30,548 nucleotides of DNA, from contig NZ_CAMYFI010000028.1 in the NCBI RefSeq assembly GCF_947255005.1, positions 1 to 30,548 of the forward strand. Direction: 5' to 3'. This stretch comes from an uncultured Tessaracoccus sp. (GTDB lineage Bacteria; Actinomycetota; Actinomycetes; Propionibacteriales; Propionibacteriaceae). A model generated the notes under the pieces. That model did not search any database. It was not told the origin of the DNA and saw nothing but the letters and a program-made list of their open reading frames with translations. Made by a program: the position numbers and the translations under genes. The number at the start of each line of letters is the position of its first letter. Within the stretch, counting starts at the first letter, position 1. Positions 22,848 to 29,302 of this stretch are shown here, piece by piece.

Positions 22848-24203
22848 GTGCTGAACGACCAGATTTTCAAGGCTAACGACATCCGCGGCGTCGTCGCCGG
22901 GAACCAGCCGGAATGGGACACCGAGGGAGCGGCCCAGCTGGGCGCCGCATTTGTGGAGCTCACGGGGGCGAGCGAGTTCGTGTTGGGACGCGACATGCGC
23001 CAGCTGGGGGAGGAACTATCGTCCGCGTTCGCGGAGGGTGCCCGACGGGCAGGTGCCGATGTCGTGAGGCTTGGCCTCACCAGCACCGACCAGCTGTGGT
23101 ACGCCTCGGGCGAGACGAGCCTGCCGGGCGTGCAGTTCACGGCGAGCCACAACCCCGTCGAGTACAACGGCATCAAGTTTTGCCTCGCCGACGCGCGCCC
23201 CGTGCCTGCCGACTTCATGATGAAGCTGCGCGACCTCGCCCCGACGGTGGACCTGTCGCGTCCTATCACCGGGGGCGTGCGCGAGTGGGATTCGCTCCCG
23301 GGCTACGCGCAGAAGCTGTGCGAGCTCGTGCCCGTGCGCGCCGAGCGGCGGTTGAAGGTCGTGGTGGATGCGGGCAACGGCATGGCTGGGCACACCGTCG
23401 ATGCCGTGCTGGGCGGGCGCAATGTGGAGGTGGTGGGGCTCTACTTGGAGCTCGACGGGTCGTTCCCGAACCACCCGGCCAACCCACTGGTGCCGGAGAA
23501 CCTCGTCGATGCCCGGTGCGCTGTCGTCGAGCACGGGGCCGACCTGGGGCTGGTGTTCGACGGCGATGCCGACAGGTGCTTCATCATTGACGAGCGCGGC
23601 GAAGTGGTCGACCCGTCGGTGGTCACCGCGATGATCGCGCGGGCGGAGCTGCAGCGGGAGCCGGGGTCAGTGATCGTCATCAACACCATTACGTCGCAGT
23701 GCGTGGCCGAGGCCATTGAGGGTCGAGGGGAGCTGGCGCGCTCGCGCGTTGGGCACACGTACGTGAAGGCGCTGATGGCTGAGCGTAACGCGATCTTCGG
23801 CGGCGAGCATTCCGCGCACTACTACTTCCGGGACTTTTGGTCGGCCGATACCGGCATGCTCGCCGCGCTGCACGTCATGGAGACGGTGCGTGCCGGCGGT
23901 GCGTTGTCTGCGCTGGCTAGCGAGTTCGATGGGTACGCTCGCTCCGGTGAGATCAACTCCACCGTCGCGGATGCCGATGCTGTGCTCGATGCGGTGGCGG
24001 CGGCGTTCGAGGGTCGCGGGCGGCACGAACTAGGCGATGGGCTCACCATCCGCGACGCCGACGCCGGCTGGTGGGTGAATTTGCGCCCGTCGAATACCGA
24101 GCCGCTGCTGCGCCTGAACGTGGAAGCCCGCGATGAGGCGACGATGACCGCCCTGCGCGACGAGGCCCTCGCCCTCGTGCGTGGCGCATCGGTGGTTGAG
24201 TAG
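22848..24203 (+). CDS. manB: phosphomannomutase/phosphoglucomutase
   Basis: This is a 451-residue alpha-D-phosphohexomutase that interconverts mannose-6-phosphate and mannose-1-phosphate, feeding ManC. The opening IFKANDIRGVV is typical. The phosphoserine is Ser100 in VQFTASHNPVEYNGIKF. The metal loop is VFDGDADRCFIIDE, the sugar loop is GGEHSAHYYFRD, and the phosphate-binding loop is RPSNTEPLLRLNVEA. Length is normal. The GTG at 22848 is the leaderless start. The stop TAG lies inside a GGTTGAGTAG-type repeat that begins at 24193, so the repeat provides the last codons and the stop. The M. tuberculosis equivalent is Rv3257c (pmmA/manB). Confidence 0.94.
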   Translation: MLNDQIFKANDIRGVVAGNQPEWDTEGAAQLGAAFVELTGASEFVLGRDMRQLGEELSSAFAEGARRAGADVVRLGLTSTDQLWYASGETSLPGVQFTASHNPVEYNGIKFCLADARPVPADFMMKLRDLAPTVDLSRPITGGVREWDSLPGYAQKLCELVPVRAERRLKVVVDAGNGMAGHTVDAVLGGRNVEVVGLYLELDGSFPNHPANPLVPENLVDARCAVVEHGADLGLVFDGDADRCFIIDERGEVVDPSVVTAMIARAELQREPGSVIVINTITSQCVAEAIEGRGELARSRVGHTYVKALMAERNAIFGGEHSAHYYFRDFWSADTGMLAALHVMETVRAGGALSALASEFDGYARSGEINSTVADADAVLDAVAAAFEGRGRHELGDGLTIRDADAGWWVNLRPSNTEPLLRLNVEARDEATMTALRDEALALVRGASVVE

Positions 24204-24230
24204 CCTGCGGTAGCGGGCTTACCGAAACCA
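24193..24230 (+). repeat. REP-like element, copy 1 (overlaps manB stop)
   Basis: TGGTTGAGTAG...CCGAAACCA, with an internal GCCTGCGGTAGCGGGC that can fold. Its TAG is the stop codon of the upstream gene. It has the same ends as the copy at 24306-24339. Confidence 0.7.
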
Positions 24231-24240
24231 CATCTGCCGG

Positions 24241-24283
24241 ATGATCTCGACTCGCGGCCTGCGCCCGCGGCTCAATCATCGAT
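24241..24283. repeat. REP-like imperfect palindrome between the two copies
   Basis: GATGATCTCGACTCGCGG...CCCGCGGCTCAATCATC: GATGA pairs with TCATC at the ends and CGCGG with CCGCG near the centre. Part of a three-unit cluster of folding repeats. Confidence 0.5.
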
Positions 24284-24305
24284 GCTAGGAACCCGCCGTT
24301 CTCGA

Positions 24306-24339
24306 TGGTTGAGTAGCGGCGAAGCCGCGTATCGAAACC
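24306..24339 (+). repeat. REP-like element, copy 2
   Basis: TGGTTGAGTAGCGGCGAAGC continues to CGTATCGAAACC. GCGGC-GAA-GCCGC forms a compact hairpin, and GGTT...AACC closes the ends. From memory this matches a dispersed intergenic repeat of many Propionibacteriaceae and related actinobacteria. Confidence 0.75.
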
Positions 24340-24389
24340 CCGCCGCCGATTGACTCACTTCGGGCACCCCGGCACCGAGCGCTACGCAG

Positions 24390-24395
24390 TAGGCT
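24390..24395 (+). promoter_or_regulatory. -10 box of the Trm112-like gene (leaderless)
   Basis: TAGGCT lies 6 nt before the ATG at 24402, the same box and spacing as for the phosphomannomutase. Confidence 0.6.
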
Positions 24396-24401
24396 TGGGC
24401 C

Positions 24402-24590
24402 ATGGCTGAAACCATGGAACTCTCCCCGGAACTGCTGGCGATCCTCGCCTGCCCCTCATGCCACGCGAAGTTCGCGGTCGACTATGACTCGAACGAGCTC
24501 GTTTGCACGAATCAGTCGTGCGCGCTGGCCTACCCGGTGCGCAACAACATCCCTGTGCTCCTCATCGATGAGGCGCGGTCCACGCTGTGA
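24402..24590 (+). CDS. Trm112-like zinc-binding protein
   Basis: This is a 62-residue protein with the Trm112 pattern: SPELLAILACPSCHAKF, then ELVCTNQSCALAYPVRNNIPVLLIDEA. Two CxxC-type pairs (CPSC and CTNQSC) form a probable zinc knuckle. Trm112 proteins are small activators of methyltransferases in eukaryotes and archaea. The role of the bacterial versions is not settled, but they are constantly found beside the PGI/PMI-like gene of this neighbourhood. Its stop overlaps the next start as GTGA, so both are translated together from the leaderless transcript starting near 24402. Confidence 0.88.
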   Translation: MAETMELSPELLAILACPSCHAKFAVDYDSNELVCTNQSCALAYPVRNNIPVLLIDEARSTL

Positions 24591-25591
24591 TCCCCTTCGA
24601 TGACGCCCGCCTGGAGGCGCCGACACTCGCCGACCACGAGGGACTGCGCTGGCTCGCCTCTGCCGGCGCGAGAGTCCGTCGGCTGCAGCTCGACGCCATC
24701 CTGCCCCAGCTCGAGCGCAGCGATCGCCCCCGCGGCGTTCTACTGATGGGCGCCGAAGCCAGGCTGATGCGCGCGGTGCTCGAGCCTGTCTGCCCGGTGC
24801 CGCTCATGGCATGGTCAGGCGCAACGCTGCCCGCGTGGGTTGGTCCGCTCGATCTGGTTGCCCTCGTCGACGATCAAGACCCAAGCTCCGGCCTCCTCGA
24901 CGCAGCTGCTGGAGCCGCGCGCAGGGGAGCGACGCTGCTGGTCGCGGCTCGGGAGCATTCGCCGCTGGCTGAGGTGACGTCGGGCGCCGGGACGACGCTG
25001 GTTCCCATCGATGAGCACGATCCGACGGCGGCCGCCGTGGCGCTGCTCACGTTGCTGGGGCAGCTGGGGTTGGGCCCGCACGTCAACCTGGAGGGTGTCG
25101 CTGAGGCGGTGGACCTCGTCGCGGAGAGCTGCTCGCCGCTCAAGGACCTGTCGTCGAATCCGGGCAAGGAACTGGCCATCGCGTTTGCTGACCATGTGCC
25201 GTTGATTTGGGGCGGCTCAGTGTTGGCCAATCGTGCGGGGCGGCGCATCGGTGAGGCGCTCCGGCATGCCAGCGGCGTGCCCGCGTTGGCCGCCGATGCC
25301 ACAGAGCTGGCGGCGGTGCTGCACAACACGGAGCGACGAGACCCGTTCGCCGACCCTGAGGATCAACCCTGCACACCGATGGTGCTTCTGCTCGACGTTG
25401 ACGAGGTGCTGCCGGGAGTGCGGGCGCGGGTGAATGAGATCGAGAACTTGGCGGATGCAGCGTCGGTGCGTGTGGTACGCATTGCGTCTGGTGCCGCTGA
25501 CTATCCGCTGGCCCCCGTTGAACGCTACGTGACACTGCTCGCACGTGGGTTGTACGCCGTCGAATATCTGAAGATTGGATTGTGTCGATGA
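24587..25591 (+). CDS. SIS-type phosphoglucose/phosphomannose isomerase-like protein (TobH-like)
   Basis: This is a 334-residue protein related to the bifunctional phosphoglucose/phosphomannose isomerases (Rv3256c in M. tuberculosis). The N-terminal half is a weak SIS-like domain with GVLLMGAEARLMRAV and DLVALVDDQDPSSGLLDAA. The C-terminal half shows NPGKELAIAFADHVPLIWGGSVLANRAGRRIGEAL and a C-terminal APVERYVTLLARGLYAVEYLKIGL, as in the bacterial PGI C-terminal family. Likely role is fructose-6-phosphate to mannose-6-phosphate conversion at the start of the GDP-mannose route. The active-site residues are not clear enough here to claim activity. It overlaps Trm112 (GTGA) and aroQ (ATGA). Confidence 0.8.
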   Translation: MIPFDDARLEAPTLADHEGLRWLASAGARVRRLQLDAILPQLERSDRPRGVLLMGAEARLMRAVLEPVCPVPLMAWSGATLPAWVGPLDLVALVDDQDPSSGLLDAAAGAARRGATLLVAAREHSPLAEVTSGAGTTLVPIDEHDPTAAAVALLTLLGQLGLGPHVNLEGVAEAVDLVAESCSPLKDLSSNPGKELAIAFADHVPLIWGGSVLANRAGRRIGEALRHASGVPALAADATELAAVLHNTERRDPFADPEDQPCTPMVLLLDVDEVLPGVRARVNEIENLADAASVRVVRIASGAADYPLAPVERYVTLLARGLYAVEYLKIGLCR

Positions 25592-26019
25592 CGATGAAGG
25601 TGCTGGTGTTGAACGGCCCGAACTTGGGCAGGCTCGGGTCGAGGCAGCCCGACGTGTATGGCGCACTCACCTACGAGAGGCTGGCGGAGCATCTCGTAGA
25701 GACGGGCAAGCCGCTCGGCTTCGACGTCGACGTGCGGCAGACCGAGCACGAGGGGCAGATGATCGAGTGGCTGCATGAGGCCGCCGACGGTGGGCACCCC
25801 GTCGTGATCAATGCCGGGGCGTGGACGCACTACTCGTACGCCATTGCCGACGCCGCCGCCCTCGTGTCGCGCTACGTCGAGGTACACATCTCCAATGTGT
25901 TCGCGCGCGAGGAGTTCCGCCACCACTCGGTGTTAAGCGCCGGCGCGGCGGGGGTCATCGTCGGCTGCGGGGTCGGCGGCTACGACCTCGCCCTCGCACA
26001 TCTCGCGTCGCTCGCCTAG
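25588..26019 (+). CDS. aroQ: type II 3-dehydroquinate dehydratase
   Basis: This is a 143-residue enzyme of the shikimate pathway, converting 3-dehydroquinate to 3-dehydroshikimate. VLVLNGPNLGRLGSRQPDVYG carries the lid Arg19 and catalytic Tyr24. Asn75, His81 and Asp88 lie in INAGAWTHYSYAIADA, and the catalytic His100 is in VEVHISNVFAREEFRHHSVLS. The usual N-P-G-A motif reads N-A-G-A, and Tyr/Phe is replaced by Trp79; the catalytic residues remain. The ATG at 25588 overlaps the upstream stop (ATGA), so it is translated as the end of the Trm112-isomerase unit, an unusual site for an aro gene. An in-frame GTG at 25582 is less likely. Confidence 0.92.
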   Translation: MTMKVLVLNGPNLGRLGSRQPDVYGALTYERLAEHLVETGKPLGFDVDVRQTEHEGQMIEWLHEAADGGHPVVINAGAWTHYSYAIADAAALVSRYVEVHISNVFAREEFRHHSVLSAGAAGVIVGCGVGGYDLALAHLASLA

Positions 26020-26044
26020 CCGACGTTCCCCGCGCGGGCTATGC

Positions 26045-26062
26045 GCAACCTATGCAGCACCC
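26045..26062 (-). repeat. partial box-2 copy of the two-box repeat
   Basis: On the minus strand this reads GCTGCATAGGTTGCGC, close to box 2 (GCCGCACAGGTTGC). Box 1 is not present beside it. It lies 20-odd bp beyond the left arm of the large palindrome. Confidence 0.35.
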
Positions 26063-26080
26063 CGCCGTGCCGCCCCAAGC

Positions 26081-26195
26081 ACCTGCAACCTGTGCGGCAA
26101 CTGAGCGGATCAAGTGTCACCTGCTTCCCGACGGCGCCTCGTCGCAGCTAGGCAGGTGACACATGTTCCGGGACTGAGCCGCACAGGTTGCACCT
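26081..26195. repeat. 115-bp two-box palindrome between aroQ and ahcY
   Basis: The left arm (26081-26124, read on the minus strand) and the right arm (26152-26195, plus strand) each hold box 1, GCAGGTGACAC-N-TG-N-TCCG, and box 2, GCCGCACAGGTTGC, separated by about 7 variable bases. The arms pair at 33 of 44 positions around a 27-nt loop. The mismatches cluster in the spacer between the boxes, so both boxes seem to be conserved. A third copy, one arm only, is at 1444-1483. It lies 119 bp or more before ahcY. Confidence 0.8.
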
Positions 26196-26266
26196 GCCTG
26201 GCGGGACGGCACCTGCCCGGCGGGACCGCGCCCCGACGACCACCCGTCAGCCCGACGACCATCCAT
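26191..26266 (+). repeat. two adjacent pairs of 19-bp tandem repeats
   Basis: CACCTGCCTGGCGGGACGG (26191-26209) is followed by a copy with 17 of 19 matches (26210-26228). The next two 19-bp blocks (26229-26247 and 26248-26266) share CCCGACGACCA in register. The first unit overlaps the end of the palindrome's right arm. Confidence 0.5.
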
Positions 26267-26298
26267 CGGGGCGACGGACATCGTCAGGGCAAAGCGCG

Positions 26299-26304
26299 TA
26301 CGCT
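26299..26304 (+). promoter_or_regulatory. -10 box of ahcY (leaderless)
   Basis: TACGCT lies 8 nt before the GTG at 26313, with a weak CGGACA (26275-26280) upstream at 18 bp. The in-frame TTG at 26304 overlaps the box and is unlikely to be the start. Confidence 0.55.
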
Positions 26305-26312
26305 TGGCTACC

Positions 26313-27728
26313 GTGGAATACCAAGTTGCAGACCTGTCGTTGGCCGAGTTCGGACGTAAGGAGATCACGCTCGCTGAACACGAGATGCCGGGCCTCATGG
26401 CCATGCGCGAGCGCTACGCGGCGCAGCAGCCGCTGAAAGGCGCTCGCATCGCCGGTTCGATTCACATGACCATCCAAACCGCCGTGCTCATCGAAACCCT
26501 CACCGCGCTGGGTGCGGAGGTGCGGTGGGCGTCGTGCAACATCTTCTCGACGCAGGACCACGCGGCGGCGGCGATCGTCGTCGGCAAAGACGGCACCCCC
26601 GACGACCCCCGCGGCGTGCCCGTGTTCGCGTGGAAGGGTGAGACTCTCGAGGAGTACTGGCAGTGCACATCGCGCATCTTCGACTGGGGCGACGAGCTGC
26701 CCAACATGATCCTCGATGACGGCGGTGATGCCTCAATGCTCGTCCACGAGGGCGTGCGGGCGCAGGAAGCCGGCTCAGTCCGCGAAGCAACCGACGCCGA
26801 CTCCCACGAGTTCTGCGTCTTCCTAGACACCCTGCGCAACAGCACCCTCGACTGGAAGGCCATCGCCCAGTCAGTACGCGGCGTGACAGAAGAAACGACG
26901 ACGGGGGTGCACCGTCTGCATGAAATGCATCGCAACAAGGAGCTGCTCTTCCCGGCCATCAACGTCAACGACTCCGTAACCAAGAGCAAATTCGACAACA
27001 AGTACGGCTGCCGCCACTCGCTCATCGACGGCATCAACCGCGCCACCGACGTGTTGATCGGCGGCAAGGTCGCCGTCGTGTGTGGCTACGGCGACGTGGG
27101 TAAGGGCTGCGCAGAGTCGTTGCGCGGGCAGGGAGCCCGCGTCATCGTGACAGAGATCGACCCCATCTGCGCGCTCCAGGCCGCGATGGACGGCTACCAG
27201 GTGGCGCGCCTCGACTCCGTCCTCGAAGAAGCCGACATCTTCGTCACCTGCACCGGCAACCGCGACATCATCATGGCCGATCAGATGGCCCGCATGAAGC
27301 ACCAGGCCATCGTCGGCAACATCGGCCACTTCGACAACGAGCTCGACATGGCCGGCCTCGAAGCCCGCACCGACGTCACCAAGATTGAGATCAAACCGCA
27401 GGTACACGAGTGGCGCTTCGACGACGGCCACAGCATCATCGTGCTCTCCGAAGGCCGCCTGCTGAACCTCGGCAATGCCACGGGGCACCCGTCATTTGTG
27501 ATGAGCAACTCGTTCACCAACCAAGTGCTCGGGCAAATCGAGCTGTTCACGAAGCGCGACGAGTACCCCACTGGCGTGTACGTGCTACCGAAGCACCTCG
27601 ACGAGGAAGTCGCCCGGCTGCACCTTGACGCCCTGGGTGCCGAGCTAAGCACGCTCACGCAGGCGCAGGCCGACTACATCGGCGTCCCCGTCGACGGGCC
27701 GTTCAAGCCGGACACCTACCGCTACTGA
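26313..27728 (+). CDS. ahcY: adenosylhomocysteinase
   Basis: This is a 471-residue NAD-dependent S-adenosylhomocysteine hydrolase of the activated methyl cycle; it splits SAH to adenosine and homocysteine. Marks are GARIAGSIHMTIQTAVLIETL with ASCNIFSTQDHAAAAI, the actinobacterial insertion region around ILDDGGDASMLVHEG, and PAINVNDSVTKSKFDNKYGC. The Rossmann segment has VAVVCGYGDVGKGCAESLRG, followed by VGNIGHFDNELDM, HPSFVMSNSFTNQV and the C-terminal KPDTYRY that reaches into the neighbouring subunit. The GTG at 26313 follows TACGCT by 8 nt, so transcription is probably leaderless and no SAH riboswitch leader is present. It is followed by a strong hairpin at 27750-27796. Confidence 0.96.
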   Translation: MEYQVADLSLAEFGRKEITLAEHEMPGLMAMRERYAAQQPLKGARIAGSIHMTIQTAVLIETLTALGAEVRWASCNIFSTQDHAAAAIVVGKDGTPDDPRGVPVFAWKGETLEEYWQCTSRIFDWGDELPNMILDDGGDASMLVHEGVRAQEAGSVREATDADSHEFCVFLDTLRNSTLDWKAIAQSVRGVTEETTTGVHRLHEMHRNKELLFPAINVNDSVTKSKFDNKYGCRHSLIDGINRATDVLIGGKVAVVCGYGDVGKGCAESLRGQGARVIVTEIDPICALQAAMDGYQVARLDSVLEEADIFVTCTGNRDIIMADQMARMKHQAIVGNIGHFDNELDMAGLEARTDVTKIEIKPQVHEWRFDDGHSIIVLSEGRLLNLGNATGHPSFVMSNSFTNQVLGQIELFTKRDEYPTGVYVLPKHLDEEVARLHLDALGAELSTLTQAQADYIGVPVDGPFKPDTYRY

Positions 27729-27749
27729 GTCGATCCGCCACTACGCACG

Positions 27750-27796
27750 ATGGTGTGAGATCTGTTACGGAAGCCCCGCAACAGGTCTCACACCGT
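27750..27796. terminator. strong hairpin after ahcY (probable bidirectional terminator)
   Basis: GGTGTGAGATCTGTT-A-CGG pairs with CCG-C-AACAGGTCTCACACC: 18 pairs including one T-G, with one A-C mismatch and a 5-nt loop (AAGCC). It lies between the convergent ahcY and DUF3039 genes. No T-run follows. A repeat-family origin is also possible. Confidence 0.7.
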
Positions 27797-27855
27797 CTGG
27801 CGTCTTGGGGTGAGGCGCCGGAACCCCGACGCGCCTCGCGCCGAGTGAGCGCCGC

Positions 27856-28098
27856 TTACGGATTCGACTTCAGCGACTCCCAGATCTCTTTGCACTCAGG
27901 GCAGACGGGGTAGCGATCGGGATTGCGTGACGGCACCCACACCTTGCCGCACAGCGCCACGACGGGGGTACCGTTTACCATCGCTGCGGTGAGCTTGTCT
28001 TTCGGCACATAGTGCGAGAAGCGGTCTTGGTCGCCGTCCTCGAACACCTCCGTGCGTTCGTCGAGCAACGTCTGTGAACCGGGGGCCATCTCACTCAT
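27856..28098 (-). CDS. DUF3039 family protein
   Basis: This is an 80-residue actinobacterial protein of unknown function. Family marks are TEVFEDGDQDRFSHYV, VNGTPVVALCGKVWVPSRNPDRYPVCPECKEIWE. The LCGK and CPEC segments could form a zinc knuckle. The ATG at 28098 is chosen because TAGAAT lies 7 nt upstream (leaderless); an in-frame ATG three codons earlier sits between that box and the start. The gene is 33 bp downstream of the kinase on the same strand and has its own promoter. Confidence 0.85.
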   Translation of the reverse strand: MSEMAPGSQTLLDERTEVFEDGDQDRFSHYVPKDKLTAAMVNGTPVVALCGKVWVPSRNPDRYPVCPECKEIWESLKSNP

Positions 28099-28105
28099 GC
28101 CCCAC

Positions 28106-28111
28106 ATTCTA
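28106..28111 (-). promoter_or_regulatory. -10 box of the DUF3039 gene (leaderless)
   Basis: TAGAAT, near consensus, lies 7 nt before the ATG at 28098. Confidence 0.6.
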
Positions 28112-28131
28112 CGACGGCGCTCCTCACTGCT

Positions 28132-29232
28132 TCAGGTGAGCAGCGATACCGTCAGCCACAGCACCAATCCACCAAGTGCCAGCGCGCTGCTCACCATCCA
28201 CACCCAGAACCAGGCGCTGTGGGTTTCTTTCGTTTTTTTCGGCTGATACTTGCCCTGCCCCAGGTAGCTGCCCAGCACGCTGACGGGAGTCTCGGAGCGC
28301 GGCGACACGCTCTCCGATGCAGCCCCGACGAATGCCATCGGCGTGACGGGCGCCGCAGGAACGGCAACGCCGTCCGACGGGAGACCCGTCGCTCTGGGCA
28401 TAGGGGAGTAGAGGTCGCCACCAGGCAGCTGCGCCGCGAAGTGGTCGAGTGTTTGCGCGAGCTGCGCGGCGGTTTGGGGGCGACGGTTCGGGTCGGGGGA
28501 GAGCACAGAGGCGAAGAACGTGTCGAGGCTCGCGGGGGCGCCGATTTGTTCGGCAATCGGCACGGGGCCGATGGCGGAGTTGCGTGAGAGCAAGTCTTCC
28601 AGCGTCTTGATGGGAAACGGCGGGTGCCCGGTGAGTAGGGCGTAGGTGACGCATCCCATCGAGTAGAGGTCGGAGCGCTGGTCGAGCTGCGTCGACTTCG
28701 CTTGTTCGAGGGCCATGTACGCGGGCGTGCCGGCGGTCATAGTCTCGCGGTACTCGTCGAGGAGAGATTTGGCGACACCCAGGTCGGCCAACAGCACCTT
28801 CACCCCGGATTTGGTGTTGTTGAGCAGCACATTTCCAGGCGTGATGTCGCGGTGAACGAGTTGGTGCTTGTGCAGTACCTCCAGCGCTCTTGTCGCTTCG
28901 GCACACAACCGCAGCGCGAGGCCGGGCTGTACCCGTCGTTTCCGGAGCTGATCGAGCGAACCGCCATTAGCGATATCCATCACGTAGTAGGGTTGGCCGC
29001 GGCTGGTGGTGCCGATATCGTAGACGCGCACGATGCGCTCGTCAGAGAGTCGCCGCAGCAACCTGGCCTCGGCGAGGAAACGCCCGCGCACATCGTCGTT
29101 AGATGACCAGTTTTCCGCCAATACCTTGATGGCGACGGCGACGTCGAGAGTGTCGTCGTGGCCCTGGTATACCGTCGCGAACGATCCGGACCCGATACGT
29201 CCGGTGATGCGATATCGGTCGATCATCTCCAT
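28132..29232 (-). CDS. Ser/Thr protein kinase with altered catalytic motifs, C-terminal membrane anchor
   Basis: This is a 366-residue Hanks-type kinase. Residues about 4-270 form the kinase domain: glycine loop GRIGSGSFATVYQG, ATP-site Lys36 in VAIKVL, helix-C Glu55, and catalytic loop VHRDITPGNVLL with Asp129 and Asn134. The metal motif DLG is at 150-152, followed by GTPAYMALEQ and SDLYSMGCVTYALLTGHPPF. Three usual residues differ: Thr131 for the catalytic-loop Lys, DLG for DFG, and ALE for APE. A linker of about 65 residues leads to one transmembrane helix at the very C-terminus (about 340-364), so there is no external PASTA or sensor domain. A GATAAT box lies 9 nt before the ATG at 29232; an ATG at 29226 is the alternative. 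Divergent to an RDD protein. Confidence 0.88.
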   Translation of the reverse strand: MEMIDRYRITGRIGSGSFATVYQGHDDTLDVAVAIKVLAENWSSNDDVRGRFLAEARLLRRLSDERIVRVYDIGTTSRGQPYYVMDIANGGSLDQLRKRRVQPGLALRLCAEATRALEVLHKHQLVHRDITPGNVLLNNTKSGVKVLLADLGVAKSLLDEYRETMTAGTPAYMALEQAKSTQLDQRSDLYSMGCVTYALLTGHPPFPIKTLEDLLSRNSAIGPVPIAEQIGAPASLDTFFASVLSPDPNRRPQTAAQLAQTLDHFAAQLPGGDLYSPMPRATGLPSDGVAVPAAPVTPMAFVGAASESVSPRSETPVSVLGSYLGQGKYQPKKTKETHSAWFWVWMVSSALALGGLVLWLTVSLLT

Positions 29233-29241
29233 CTCAGATCC

Positions 29242-29247
29242 ATTATC
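29242..29247 (-). promoter_or_regulatory. -10 box of the kinase gene
   Basis: GATAAT lies 9 nt before the ATG at 29232, giving a leader of at most a few bases. There is no convincing ribosome binding site. Confidence 0.4.
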
Positions 29248-29289
29248 GTGCCAGATGGCTACGAAAGGAAAGCTGCGGCCTTTGTCTGG

Positions 29290-29295
29290 CATGCT
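29290..29295 (+). promoter_or_regulatory. possible -10 box of the RDD gene
   Basis: CATGCT, one base off TANNNT, lies 7 nt before the ATG at 29303. Confidence 0.35.
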
Positions 29296-29302
29296 TGGTT
29301 CT

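Noticed and set aside
26045..26266. CRISPR-like array upstream of ahcY
   Set aside because: The repeated boxes are inverted and unevenly spaced, with no regular spacers and no cas genes nearby.
26020..26312. SAH or SAM riboswitch before ahcY
   Set aside because: The -10 box lies 8 nt before the start codon, leaving no leader, and the palindromes lie upstream of the promoter and do not show the riboswitch core.
29033..29302. A 90-codon N-terminal extension of the RDD protein
   Set aside because: It is antisense to the kinase N-terminus and lies before the probable -10 box; the DUF2510 motif starts shortly after 29303.
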